Below, in pieces: positions 11,202 through 22,165 of a DNA stretch of 64,000 nucleotides (positions are counted from its first letter, which is position 1; every line of letters starts with the position of its first letter). The position numbers and the translations under genes are program-made. The DNA is from Gnetum montanum (Eukaryota; Streptophyta; Gnetopsida; Gnetales; Gnetaceae). Under the pieces are notes generated by a model that was not told the DNA's origin, did not search any database, and saw only the letters and a program-made list of their open reading frames with translations. The stretch is taken from NCBI GenBank assembly GCA_015680685.1, contig MNCI01010462.1, positions 149,980 through 213,979 on the forward strand, read 5' to 3'.

Positions 11202-12260
11202 TGATGAGCGGCGAGGTACCCCTACGCTCAACCATACGAATACAAGTGTTTCATGCACGATTCGGTCGAATTCCAAGAACTACGTGCCTATGTGCCTTTG
11301 TGAAATAGGGATGGGTTGATTGATCATTGTCTTCCAAACTTACTTGTATGTCACGATTGTATGGTTAAGTAAGCTTGAGGCATATGATTTTTATAGCTTT
11401 TATGTTTTTATGTCCTATGCTAATAGGGAAAGAGAGAGATAACTAAGTCACTAATTTAACTTAACTACTGATTGATTAACTAGGCTTTAAACTAATCCTA
11501 ACACCAGTATCTGTTCTCACTTGCCGTACACATCCTGAACCAACGCAACACTACTGGGATTACCAAACGCTAATCGTTACTAGGTTACCAAGTGTTACAC
11601 GCATGCTCGAAGTGATCGTACTGTCTGCGCTAATAACAGAAATGTAAAGTGCATAAAATAAAATAAAATAAAATAAATACAGAAGAAAATCAAATAAAGG
11701 AAATGAGTAAGAAAACAAATCTCAAGTGCTGCAAGGATGAATCCAAGAGCTCGTCTTTATTGCCGTACAGAAGGTACGCTCAGGTACATAATGCTCGAAT
11801 AAAGATTCGTCCACACTTAGACCTTCTGCTGCAGGCACTTGGAAAATACTTTAACTACAAAATTTTCGCTACTTGACTCCTACTAGACTTTTTGTTCTGA
11901 ATTCTTCTTAACTACTCTTCTTTACTACCCCCTATTGTGCACCTAAGCACTGTATTTATAGGTTTGAGAACAACTACTTTAATAATTACAAAAACTGCCA
12001 CTCTAATTTTAGAGAAACTACCCCTCTAATTTTAGAGAGAAATTGCCACTCTAATTTTAGAGAAACTGCCACTCTAATAATAAATATTTTAATAATTAGA
12101 GTAACTGCTCTAATAATAACCACTTTAATAATTAAAGTAACTACCCTAATAATAACCACTCTAATTATTAGAGTAACTTTTTTAATAATTACCACTCTAA
12201 TTATTAGAGTAACCATCCTAATAATAACCACTCTAATTATTAGAGTAATCGCTCTCATCA
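11202..12260 (-). repeat. 3' LTR of gypsy element 1
   Basis: Starts (minus strand) TGATGAGAGC after the polypurine tract and ends GGTACCTCGCCGCTCATCA. U3 (about 11990-12260) holds repeated CTCTAATTATTAGAG-type near-palindromes and TCTAATTTTAGAG units. It carries more copies than the 5' LTR, which explains most of the 98-bp length difference. Confidence 0.95.
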
Positions 12261-12275
12261 TACCCCCATGATTGA
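12261..12275 (-). other. Polypurine tract of gypsy element 1
   Basis: On the minus strand CATGGGGGTA immediately precedes the TGATGAGAGC start of the 3' LTR. The same tract occurs at 23294 and 41267 in elements 2 and 3. Confidence 0.8.
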
Positions 12276-14109
12276 ATGAAAACTTGTCCTCGAGTTTCTT
12301 ACAAAATATTGGAAAGGTATGAGATTATTGACTAATTGACAATTGACGGATAACAGACTCAATGTGCCTAGTGCACAGATTAATAAGCATATTACAACAT
12401 TGTGCTGAACCCTTGTACATAAATGACATCCAAGCCTTTATTTGGCAACTTATAGAGAAAGAGAGAGAAAGAAAANGATATGAAACGCATTGGCTGAGTT
12501 GTGGTTATGGCAAAAACTAGTTCAGAGATTTATCACAAGTGACTACCCAAGGTGTAGGGGTTAGGCAAATAGTAAAATGGAGAAAATTGAAAAATTTGCT
12601 CTGGGGCCCCCACGACTAAGAGCGAACCTTCGATAGCTATAAGATGGAAAAATATGAGAAACAAGAAAGATGGGAAAAAATAACAATGGCGACGCCAATA
12701 AAATGGATGTCATGGATGGGGATGAAACAAGAAATGATCAATTGCAAGAAATGTTTAAGGGAAAAAAGTTAACAATTGCACCAAAAAGGAATGCCAGTGG
12801 GTCCTCCCCAAAGTAAGCTCATGCCTTTTATGTTGTGACAAACCCATAAACCAAAGAGTCCGTAGGCTCTAGGAATGTCATTTAGAAGCAAAATTTAAAA
12901 ACTTACCCACAAGAATTCACCAAAGAAAAACAATGCATCAACCCATAAATAGACTAATGATAAAACTGGCAATGAGGTGAAAAAATGGGGAGAAAGATGG
13001 AGAGAAGAGAATGGAATGGAATCCCAAGAACAAGGTTGTGTAAAGTCTCTTATGTATTTCATGGTTAATGTGACTGAGTAGAACTCATCCCAAATCCAAA
13101 CTCAAACAAACCACATCTAGTGATCTTGCATCAACACACTTGACCAATCCATCCACCTGAAGCAACAAGAATGCTTCCATAAAGAGTCACAACCATTCCG
13201 ATGAGAGTGAGATAGAGAAGCAAGAAGCGAGGAAGGGCCTTAGTTAGAGGAAACCTTAAGGCATGGGTAACATGTCTTTCCAGTTTCATAACCAATGCTT
13301 GTCACCCTTTTATTTGGTCTAAGGGGTGTGCCTTGAATTCCCATGTTTTTTTAATTGAATGGAAACCACACCATGCAAAGATCCATGCATTTTTATTTTT
13401 TTTGCATTTTTTTTGTCTAAGGGGTGTGCTTTAAATTCTTACTTTTTTCCCTTTCTTTTTTCTTTTTCTTTCTTTTTTTCCCTTTTTTTGTTGCATGAGA
13501 ACCACACCATGCAAAGACTTATTTTCATTCACTTGCCTTCCTAATTTTTGAACAATGTTAGAATGGCGAAAAACCCAAGAAAAAGCATTTAAGCACCCAA
13601 GAGAATGGCAAGAACAAATGCATTGAATCCCCTTGAAGTCACACCCTTTTCATCTTTGGAGTCTTTCCTTTGTTTGAAAAATACCTAGTCACCAATTCAT
13701 TAAAAGTTTACTTAGAAAAAAGGGATTGTACAGTTCCAAGCCAAAGGAGACCATAGAGTTGTATGGATGAGTGGATAGCGTGGACTCATTGCCTATTTTA
13801 CCAAAAGAACCATACCTTAATATCAGCATCATAATTCAAAGGTAAAAACCAAACATTAGTNNNNNNNNNNNNNNNNNNNNNNNNNNNNNNNNNNNNNNNN
13901 NNNNNNNNNNNNNNNNNNNNNNNNNNNNNNNNNNNNNNNNNNNNNNNNNNNNNNNNNNNNNNNNNNNNNNNNNNNNNNNNNNNNNNNNNNNNNNNNNNNN
14001 NNNNNNNNNNNNNNNNNNNNNNNNNNNNNNNNNNNNNNNNNNNNNNNNNNNNNNNNNNNNNNNNNNNNNNGTCCCTTCTCAGAGGTATTATGTGCATTGG
14101 CCATTCTAA
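12276..14109 (-). other. Long 3' non-coding region of gypsy element 1
   Basis: About 1.8 kb between the integrase tail and the polypurine tract, with no coding frame. Much of it is alignable by eye to 23294-25230 (element 2) and 41267-43290 (element 3), e.g. the 'gtcctccccaaag' and 'aaggggtgtg...ccacaccatgcaaag' blocks. The latter block occurs twice here (about 13320-13385 and 13420-13520). It includes the 210-N gap. Confidence 0.7.
13861..14070. other. Assembly gap (210 N)
   Basis: Run of N inside element 1; the length is probably an estimate. Apparent open frames across it are artefacts. Confidence 1.
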
Positions 14110-14345
14110 GTTCATGGAAGGGTTTGGTCTATTGCACATTGACTAGTAATCTATTATCAGGGCTCTCAAGTTTATATATGGTCATGGCCCTTGAAGGAAA
14201 GGTTGCATAAATAATATAAGGTTCTTCCCACAGTGTTTGAAATTTAGTACGTTGTGGCATATGTATGGGATTCCAATAGAGAACCTTATCTCCTGGTTCA
14301 AAAGATACGTCCTTTTTCATTAATTCCACCAATGGTTTGGAAACC
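14110..14345 (-). pseudogene. Integrase C-terminal fragment, gypsy element 1
   Basis: The minus frame reads FEPGDKVLYWNPIHM and WEEPYIIY, corresponding to the 'F-x-P-G-D-x-V-L' and 'K-W-x-G-P-Y-x-V' strands of the gypsy integrase C-terminal domain. It is preceded in frame by KPLVELMKKDVSFE, which belongs to the RT/RNase H boundary. Everything from RNase H to the integrase core is therefore deleted at the junction near 14300. Confidence 0.75.
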
Positions 14346-14660
14346 TTTAAAAAATTCTCAATAAATCTCCTATAGTAGCTAGTATGTCCAAAGAATGATC
14401 AAATATTTTTGACAGTTTTCGGTTGATGGGTAATTTATTGGATAACTTTGATTTTCTTAAGGCCTACCTCTATCCCTGTGTGTGAGATTTTGTGCCCTAT
14501 TTGTTGAGGAGCAAGCTTAGCATTGATAATTACTGATTTTTCGTTTTTAAGGAATGTGTATTCCATACTGGTGGGCAATGGTTTTATCTCGAGAGGCTCC
14601 TACTTAAATTTCTCAGGGATTTCCAACTTTCCCTAGTTGATATTTTCAAGGTTGAAACTT
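14346..14660 (-). pseudogene. RT remnant of gypsy element 1, core deleted
   Basis: Reading minus from about 14640: LKPLPTSMEYTFLKNEKSVI, which is the lead-in to the RT of Athila/Tat elements, then GHKISHTGIEVGLKKIKVIQ and SFFGHTSYYRRFIENF, which is the RT thumb/connection. The catalytic palm, with its YxDD-type motif, is absent between them. The two halves join in frame near 14515. Stops are present. The protein cannot polymerise DNA. Confidence 0.75.
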
Positions 14661-14883
14661 GGAAGTTGGCGATGGACTTGCTCTAATGCATCTATGCTAT
14701 TAATGTAAGCACAAGTCAAACCCTCAATTGATTCCATGCATATGAACTGCTTTTTTGATTAGTTGTCAGCCACTGGGTGCCTTCCTATTGTGTGGCTGCT
14801 ACATACAGGCATCTTTGTATGTTGATCACTTGTGCACACTAATTGCATGTAGACAATGTTAAACTTTGCACAAACCATGACCT

Positions 14884-15270
14884 CTACACACAATTACACC
14901 CTATGTCACTGTATGCAATGCACAGAACTTTCTTCTTCTCGATCTTTCTGAATATATTTTCCTTTGATATTTCTACGGAAAGATCATGAATTCCTAGGCA
15001 TGCATCAATGGTGCTTAGCCATGCTTTTTCCATTATGATTGGGAAGTCCCCTTTACCATTGTTTACCTGAATCACTAGGAAGTCACCTGGGTATGACCAC
15101 CCGCAAATAGTGGTAACAATTTTTTCCACTAGTCCCAATGGGACAGTGATGGACTAATCAGCTAATGCTAGATGGATGTTGCTCTTTTTCAGTGGAGGCA
15201 GGTTCCAAGCCTTATACATTTCTTAAGAAATCAAGTTAACACCGAAACCTGAATCCAAAAGAGCCTTGTA
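14884..15270 (-). pseudogene. Retropepsin-like protease, gypsy element 1
   Basis: The active-site strand reads ALLDSGFGVNLIS (D-S-G in place of the common D-T-G), followed by WNLPPLKKSNIHL, GLVEKIVTTICGW and FPIIMEKAWLSTIDA. This is the fold order of gag-associated aspartic proteases of plant gypsy elements. Two TAG/TAA stops lie in the first 45 codons. In intact elements it would cleave the gag-pol polyprotein. Confidence 0.78.
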
Positions 15271-17096
15271 AGTATATCAGAGGACTCCCAAGATCAGAGA
15301 ATTTCCTAGGAAGGTGGCTAGCTTTGCTCCAATCGGTGACGACATGTGTTAGCATGACCATATGCATTGAGTGCGGTGGTTGAGTTGAAGGAGGCTCCAA
15401 AGTTTTGATTAATACTGAGGAATTTAAGGAATCAGCCACTTGTGATTGCAAGGGCTTAGTTGGTCTATTAGTTCTAAAGAAATATCTTTTCTTCATGTGG
15501 TTGTTAGAACCAACAATAGGTTGAGAATTAACAGCCCTTGTGGCATTACGTTGCTGCGGCTGGGTAGAGATTTCACCTTGCATAGCTGGAGTAGGTGGTA
15601 GTGGAGCTATTAGTGGAAGAGATGCAGCTGGATGAGAAGGATGATGTGCTTGTGGAATATCACCTCTAGAAGAGGGAGTCCCATAATACTCGCAAGCTTG
15701 GTAGTGAGGTTGAGGAGTGATGTGACCAATAGAGTCATGTGGGGAGATNGATTTCCGACTCCACAACCTTTTCAATGATGTCAACTTTACCCTTACCCTT
15801 GCTACATGCATGTTTAGCTTCTCTTTTTCTTCTTTTTTCATGATCACTAGCTTGCTTTCTAGACTCCTCTACTATTTTAAGAACAGTTTGAAATCTATTG
15901 TCTATGGAATTCCACATTTGGTATACCTTTATCGAAACTTTTGATATCATCTTTTGGATAGGCAAATTTTTCCTATTCACCATCTCTTCAAGTGATGACT
16001 CTTCTTCATCCTCACAAAATATTACTTCCCTCTTCCAAAGGGAAGGATCTTGGTTATAATCTTCAACACTCTCTCTCTTCTGTAGCTCACCTTCTTTCTT
16101 AGCAACTTGCTCCAATAGTCTTTGAATTTGATGGGACCTAAGCTCGGATAGTCTCCCTTGGGCATAAGTCCCAAGGGTTCTTCTCGTTTCATGCCTAAGC
16201 CCATCCACAAGATGGCGTAGTTGATCCTTTTGCGAATAACCATGGCCAGGACAACGGTGTAACAGTGCATAATATCGGCCCATGGCAACATCCAAAGGTT
16301 CATGTCTTCCTTGTTTCCGGCCTTGGATTTGCTTTCGCAAGTTAAACACTTGGGAGTACATTTGGTACATATCATTGAATAATTCTAACATAGTACTCCA
16401 TTTACGAATAGATTTCAGTTTTAAAGACCGGTACCAGCTTTCTGCTTCTTTAACTAGTGTCCATGGGAACAACTTAAGTTTTTGCCATTCATTCTCTATG
16501 TTTTGTAAGGCACACGCATCATGGAATGCTTGTAAATGATTGTAAGTATCAGCGTTGTATCCCCCTTCAAATCGTGGGATATTGTTCATATCTAATCTCT
16601 TGATCCTACTATCTTTCTGGTGCCTTGTTGGAATTCTAACAGCCTTAGTTATGTCTAACATACTTTGAGTAGTGAGTAGGGGTTCATCGTGATCGTCTCG
16701 TCCATGGCATCTATCATGCCTACGTTGTTCCCTACTCTTCCTTCTTCTATGTCGTGACTCTCTAGAGTGCCCTCGTCCCCTTTCTTGGTTGTTTCATCTA
16801 TGACTTTCACTTTGTCTACCTTCATCCCCATGGTCTTTTCCTTTATGACTGTTTCTGGATATTGAAGGAGAGGGTGAAGGAGATGATGAAGGTGAAGAAG
16901 AACGAGAACCGTTACCATGACGGTGTCTGCTACCTTCTCATCTGCAGTCTTGACCTCGATCGTGATTGCGATCAGGATCTCCACCTTTCTCATGAGTTTG
17001 AGGGATTGGCAAATCAATGTCATGTGTATTACGCTGCTGACTATTTCCTATTTCAGACCTAGACGATGAGGCACTTTCGTATGAAGAAGAAGACAT
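15271..17096 (-). pseudogene. Gag polyprotein remnant, gypsy element 1
   Basis: The ATG at 17096 starts MSSSSYESASSSRS, a polar Arg/Ser/Asp-rich N-terminus with stops and frame changes. The long open part 15735-16661 contains the retrotransposon gag (capsid) domain: MNNIPRFEGGYNAD, LQAFHDACALQNIENEWQ, KLFPWTLVKEAESWYRSL and YYALLHRCPGHGYSQKDQL. A proline-rich linker leads to the protease. An N at 15749 interrupts the reading. The same protein is readable in elements 2-5, so this is the family's gag. Confidence 0.85.
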
Positions 17097-17212
17097 ATTT
17101 GTCTATTCAGTATGCAATGTACTCTTGTTTATTATTTCCTCAGTCAACCCTAAGGGTTCGTTCCAATGATGTGAATGATTTCCTGTGTTTTAGTTAGCGC
17201 ACAAACAACTAA

Positions 17213-17232
17213 GTCTTCGGCAACGGTGCCAA
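17213..17232 (-). other. Primer-binding site of gypsy element 1
   Basis: Minus strand TTGGCACCGTTGCCGAAGA directly follows the 5' LTR. It matches the TGGCGCCGTTGCCGGGGA site complementary to tRNA-Asp used by Athila/Tat elements, with a few transitions. Confidence 0.85.
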
Positions 17233-18193
17233 TGATGAGCGATGAGGTACCCCTACGCTTAACCATACGAATACAAGCGTTTCACGCACAATCCGGTCGA
17301 ATTCCATAGACTAAGTGCCTATGCGCCTTTGTGGAACAGGGATGGGTTGATTGATTGTTATCTTCCCAAACTTACTTGTATGTCACGATTGTATGGTTAA
17401 GTAAGCTTGAGGCATATGATTTTTATAGCTTTTATGTTTTTATGTCCTATGCTAATAGGGAAAGAGAGAGATAACTAAGTCACTAATTTAACTTAACTAC
17501 AGATTGATTAACTTAGCTTTAAACTAATCCTAACACCAGTATCCGTTCTCACTTATCGTACACATCCTGAACCAACGCAACACTACTGGGATTACCAAAC
17601 ACTAATCGTTATTGGGTTACCAAGTGTTACACGAATGCTCGAAGTGATCGTATTGATTGTTTGCGCTAATAACAGAAATGTAAAGTGCATAAAATAAAAT
17701 AAAATAAATACAGAAGAAAATCAAATAAAGAAACTGAGTAAGAAAACAAATCTCAAGTGCTGCAAGGATAAATCTAAGAGCTCGTCTTTATTGCCGTACA
17801 GAAGGTGCGCTCAAGTACACAATGCTCGAATAAAAATCCGTCCACACTTAGACCTCCTGTTGCGGGCACTTGAAAAATACTCTAACTACAAAATTTTCAC
17901 TACTTGACTCCTACTAGACTTCTTGTTCTGAATTCTTCTTAACTACTCTTCTTTACTATCCCTATTGTGTGCCTAGGCACTGTATTTATAGGTTTGAGAA
18001 CAACTACTCAAATAATTATAAAAACTGCCACTCTTATTTTAGAGAAACTACCCTTATAATTTTAGAGAGAAAAGAAACTGCAACTCTAATAATAATCATT
18101 CTAATAATTAGAGTAACTGCTCTAATAATAACCACTCTAATTATTAGAGTAACTGCTCTAATAATTACCACTCTAGAGTAACTGCTGTCATCA
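17233..18193 (-). repeat. 5' LTR of gypsy element 1
   Basis: 961 bp, ending (minus) GGTACCTCATCGCTCATCA before the primer site. It carries fewer TTATTAGAGTAAC-type repeat units in U3 (about 18050-18185) than the partner LTR. Confidence 0.95.
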
Positions 18194-18198
18194 CTAAT

Positions 18199-18450
18199 AC
18201 TTCAGGTTCTGAAATAGTTCCGTTGATTTACGTTTGGTAATCAGGGCGCTTTGTATAAATCATAAGGAACCAGGATGTCATCATCAGTGCCAAGCGGAAA
18301 AACAAGTCATTATTACGTTCTTATTGACGAAGACCCATGACGGAACAGGAAAGAACAACAATTACGGTCAAGTGGAAACTGTAACGCGAATTCCTGCCCA
18401 GAATCTGTGCGGTTCTGAATGCGTTTATTTTCTTACATTACCTGAACGTC
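18199..18450 (-). other. Probable 3' UTR of the P450 gene
   Basis: Single-copy-looking sequence between the target duplication of element 1 and the P450 stop codon. No other feature is recognised. Confidence 0.5.
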
Positions 18451-20228
18451 TTAAGAAAGGTCATTGAAGATAACCTGAGCGCCATGTTGTGGGCGGATGG
18501 TGATGAGGCCATGAGGGCAATGAACATAGGAAGGAGAAAGTCTGAACTCAAATCGCTGAAGAATCATGGCCAGAACCACCTTGGTCTCAATCAAGGCGAA
18601 ATTCATACCCACGCAAATTCTGGGACCCAATCCGAAGGGTAGATACGCGCCCAGCGCCATTGATGGATCCAGCAGAGCATTTGCAACTCCATCTGCAAAT
18701 CTTTGCGGATTGAACTCTTTGGCATCGCTTCCCCAGATTTGTTCGTCATGATGCACCAGAAGTGTGGGCACCAGAACATCAACTCCTTCTGGAATCGTTA
18801 AACCTTCAATTTCAAAGTCCCTGCAAATCCTCCTGCCATTCACCGGCACAGGCGGATACAGTCTCAACGTTTCGTTCACCACCATAGTCATCTACCAGTC
18901 AGGGAATACGGTAAAATAAGTTAAGTTGCGTGGAAATACGCACTTATGCCTTTAAAATGCTTCAGTAACTTACGGTTTTCAGGTGGGACAGATCCTGAGC
19001 ACGCAAAGTTTGGTGGCTACCACAGTGAGCAACAACTTCCTGGCGGGTTTTTTGCTGCCATTCAGGATACATGGCCAACAGCACCACACACCATGTCAGC
19101 AGCACAGACGTCGCCTCATGGCCTGCGAAATAAAACGTCTTGCAATTGTCTATTATGTCGTCCATGCTAAAACAGCCCTCTTTATCCAACACCATTATAT
19201 CCAGCAGATCTTTCCCACGCTGCTGGGATTCGTTATCTTTCAAATCCTCCATTCGTTTCTGTATCATCTTTCTCAGCGCGCATCTGATCTCCTTCTCTAT
19301 CCTCCGTGCCCGAATGTTATCCTTTGTTGGAATGAATCTGCTATTGCCAGTTTCATTATAAGAAATAATAGCTTGCCATTAGTTTGACTGATGACGAAAA
19401 AGGATAATCGTAAACCACGACCTGAATCCTGAAAAGGATATAATCAGAATCCAATTTCGTACATACATACCTTGATCCAGGAAGCCGGTAAGTGGCACGA
19501 GCAGCCTGGGCGGCCATAGTGGCCTGCTCGCCCTGCAGATCGAACACGCGTTTTCCTTGTTCATACGAACTCCCAAACGAAACCGCTGCGATGACGTCCG
19601 CCGTGAGCCGTCGGAATTCCTCCAAAACTTCGATCTCCGGCCGAAGCGTTCCACCAACACCTTCCCGCCACGTGGCCATCATACATGCTGCGCTGGCACG
19701 CGCCGCAGATACAAGCACAGCGGCCAGTGCATCCCGCTGGACGCCGCTACCTAAAGCTCGGCGTTGGCGGGCCCACCGTGGGCCATCCACGGTGGACAGT
19801 CCTCCGGGGCCCACCAGCCCTCTGCCCGAGGGCCCCAGCGGAATCTTGGACAGGTGGGGCCACTCCCCGAAGAACACGTGGCGGATGACGCTCGGCTGGC
19901 CCACCACGAGGCGCGGGCGGAGGCCGAACCAGTAGTAGCAGGGCTCCCCGAGCCTGTGCCGGAAGTCATGGAAGTGCGGGACCACCTTTGCTGACGTGTC
20001 GTGCGGGGACTGCGGGGGCATCCGCAAAATTAGAGCCGCCCGCCTGTAGAGTTCCAACACGTGGCCGGTGTTGCCCACCAGCGGCCGGTAAGGCATTCCC
20101 CGGATGCGTTGCCGCTCCAATACGTGGCGGATCTCCATTGGCCACCACCACAGCACGTACACCACCTTCGCTGTTGCCGCCGCCGCCAACGCCAACGCCA
20201 TCCCTAACAAGTAAAGTGCGAAATCCAT
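18451..20228 (-). CDS. Cytochrome P450, clan 72 (CYP709/CYP735-like)
   Basis: Three exons: 19471-20228, 18974-19337 and 18451-18891, joining without stops to 520 codons, a normal P450 length. The start MDFALYLLGMALALA gives an N-terminal membrane anchor (about residues 4-27) and a proline hinge PYRPLVGN. Landmarks: AGHEATS (324-330, oxygen-activating I helix), ETLR (381-384, K helix ExxR), FNPQRF (434-439, PERF-type) and FGLGPRICVG with heme-ligand Cys467. Intron 1 is GT...CAG after LPGS-R; intron 2 starts GTAAGT after LKT and ends GGTAG before MTMVVNE. The exon order and 'RHVLERQRIRG' region resemble clan 72 monooxygenases that act on terpenoids or hormones in the ER. Substrate unknown. Exon 1 is GC-rich compared with its surroundings. 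It looks functional. Confidence 0.93.
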
Positions 20229-20420
20229 TTCTCCAATTATTACAACTTGAAATTTCGAAGTTGCCTTCTTTCCTAAATTCCAATCAAAACTTTGCAAATC
20301 GACGAATTCCAGCGTAACGGCGCCTCCGGCGAGCATGCAGCTGCGCTTTCGCTGCAATTGCTGCTGTTGCTCTGTTATGTACGCAGTTGCAGATTGAGGA
20401 GAGGAAGGGCAGGGCCTTCC

Positions 20421-20440
20421 TTTTAATACCTCAATTGGAA
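20421..20440 (-). promoter_or_regulatory. Possible TATA and CAAT boxes of the P450 gene
   Basis: On the minus strand CCAATTGAGG is followed by TATTAAAAGG, about 195 bp upstream of the start codon. Position and orientation fit a core promoter with a ~170-bp leader. No transcript data support it. Confidence 0.35.
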
Positions 20441-21469
20441 TCGGAGTTTGCTGTTTTCTCTTTTTAATTGTTGGTTTGTGGCGTACAAAGCAGGAGAGTC
20501 GTGTTTCTCACGGGAATGCAAGGAAACTTGGTCAGCAAGAAAACTTGGCCTGCAAGAAATGTCCGCTTCAATCATGCTCAAGCAGTGGCTTTAACCTTAA
20601 AGTCGGTGAGTTGAATCGCGTACTTTGTGTTTGTTTGTTTGTTAATGGTTAAGCTTTCTCTTACAGGTGCTGTGCTGTGCTGATATTTGCAAATTGAATA
20701 ATGGAATGGATAATCCAGCCGTGCTGGGTCCCTCAGCCCTCACTGCCCAGTACATCGCTTGTTATTAAGTTTTATTGTTACGAATTGCGACAATGCAACA
20801 TCGTAAATCATGCACTCGGTCGGTCGCGTTTCTCTTGTTTTCTTGTATTGTTGGGTTTCGTTAGAGCTTTTCCCGAGTGGGCAAACGAGGAAATATGCAT
20901 TACTTTTAATATTTGACGTGGCCTGTGCGTAGCCTAGGCCAGGTAGTCTGTTTGTTTATAACACACTATATATGCACGTATTTTAGGAAGATAAGCTATT
21001 CAATTATCAGCAATACTTTTACAAATTTTGAGGATATTAGCTAAATGCATGGTAGCTCACCATGTCTACTGAGATCTTTTAAACACCAGCAAACCATACA
21101 CAATTTCTATAATAGTAATAGTACCTAAATTGAAAAGAAAAGAAAATACATTATTTCTAGAGGAGGATAATTTGAGATGTTTCTTAAGCAAGAATTCTTA
21201 TATGCAAATAAAATAATTGTTTCATAGAGAAACATGAGCTTTGGTTGCTTTGAAGATGACTTTTTAAGAACAATACATACAATTATATCCTAATCATTGA
21301 TACATATTAATTACATATAATTGCAAAAAAATAAAATTGTCAACATTGCACTAGGACATGGTTGAACATGTCTTCAATAGGAAGTTATGAAACAATGAGG
21401 TGTTAGCCTAGTAAAGGCAATCCACTAGTGCACATTGCATCTATGCACTAAGTATGTTGACATACTAGG
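20441..21469. other. Upstream region of the P450 gene, nothing else recognised
   Basis: Mixed-composition DNA. At 21394-21412 there is a stretch, aatgaggtgttagcctagt, identical to the A-box head of the ~480-bp units at 32119-36778. Otherwise no gene, RNA or repeat is visible. Confidence 0.45.
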
Positions 21470-21926
21470 TGTAAGGGTGGATGAAGGCAAATCTGCCTTG
21501 ATTTTCTTCAGATATTTCTACCCTGCCTTGTTATATTTTTGTTTATTTGGTCCTATACTTATCCCCACCAAAATAAACTACCTTATCCCTTTTTAATTTT
21601 GGTGGTCCTGTACCTATCCCCACCAAAATAAACTACCTTATCCCTTTTTAATTTTGGATTCTATGACAATATATAAGGAGCTCAAGGGGAGCATCCATAG
21701 CACCACATTCTTTTGAGGCATAAGCTTGAGAGTCATCTCCCTTCCTTTGTAAATTCTCCTTGAACTTCAATCCTTTGAAGTTGTGCTGCTAACGGTCCAA
21801 GAGTCAATTTTTTGTTGGGTTTTTTTCACCTTGAAGGTTTTCCCCAAGGTAACTCTATGTCTTTTTAATTTCTGTAGCCTTCTTTAAATTTAATATTATA
21901 TTGGTGTAAGCAATTGGGAATAACGA
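21470..21926 (+). repeat. 5' LTR of the Copia element
   Basis: Begins TGTAAGGGTGGATG, shared with the 3' LTR at 31940. It contains a 55-bp tandem duplication (21548-21602 and 21603-21657, 'tggtccta/g...attttgg') and a TATA-like 'acaatatataagg' at about 21665. It ends just before the primer site, with ..ataacga instead of the expected CA. Confidence 0.85.
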
Positions 21927-21941
21927 TTGGTATCAAAGCCA
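21927..21941 (+). other. Primer-binding site of the Copia element
   Basis: TTGGTATCAAAGCCA matches the initiator tRNA-Met complement TGGTATCAGAGCC with one change. Confidence 0.85.
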
Positions 21942-21989
21942 GGTTCCATGCACTACTATTATTTTATCAAGTAATTACAAGGAAAAATC

Positions 21990-22165
21990 ATGACCAACTC
22001 TCTATCTCAAATTAAAATTGAAAAGTTCAATAGGTCCCACTATGAATTATGGAAGGTCAAGATGGAGGCTCTCCTCATTGAAAAGGACCAGCATAGTGCA
22101 ATTTTAGGAGTCCAACCAAATAAAATATTTGATGAAGAGTGGGAAAAGTTGAACCTGAAGGTAGT
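21990..22165 (+). pseudogene. Copia gag, N-terminal part
   Basis: ATG at 21990; MTNSLSQIKIEKFNRSHYELW followed by KVKMEALLIEKD is the N-terminal motif (F-x-G-x-N-Y-x-x-W) of copia gag proteins. The frame is open until the GTAGT insertion point of gypsy element 2 and continues at 28185. Confidence 0.85.

Larger units (their letters stand above)
11202..18193 (-). mobile_element. Ty3/gypsy element 1 (Athila/Tat-like), internally deleted, with intact TSD
   Basis: A 6,992-bp element on the minus strand is bounded by LTRs at 11202-12260 (3') and 17233-18193 (5') and flanked by the perfect 5-bp duplication CTAAT (11197-11201 and 18194-18198). A tRNA-Asp-like primer site lies next to the 5' LTR and a G-rich polypurine tract next to the 3' LTR. 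Gag and retropepsin are readable. RT is reduced to its N-terminal lead-in and C-terminal end, and RNase H plus the integrase core are missing. By eye the LTRs differ at roughly one position in ten over their first ~165 bp, mostly transitions, so the insertion is old. Confidence 0.95.

Noticed and set aside
11986-12261. 91-codon Ile/Val/Thr-rich frame
   Set aside because: It is a translation of the TTATTAGAG tandem repeats in the LTR, not a protein.
13435-13490. Pyrimidine-rich low-complexity tract
   Set aside because: Simple T/C-rich spacer within the gypsy 3' non-coding region.
13798-14139. Open frames crossing the N gap
   Set aside because: They consist mainly of N; the same applies at 26007-26501 and 53510-54065.
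19492-19994. Several plus-strand frames opposite P450 exon 1
   Set aside because: Shadows of a GC-rich coding exon on the other strand.
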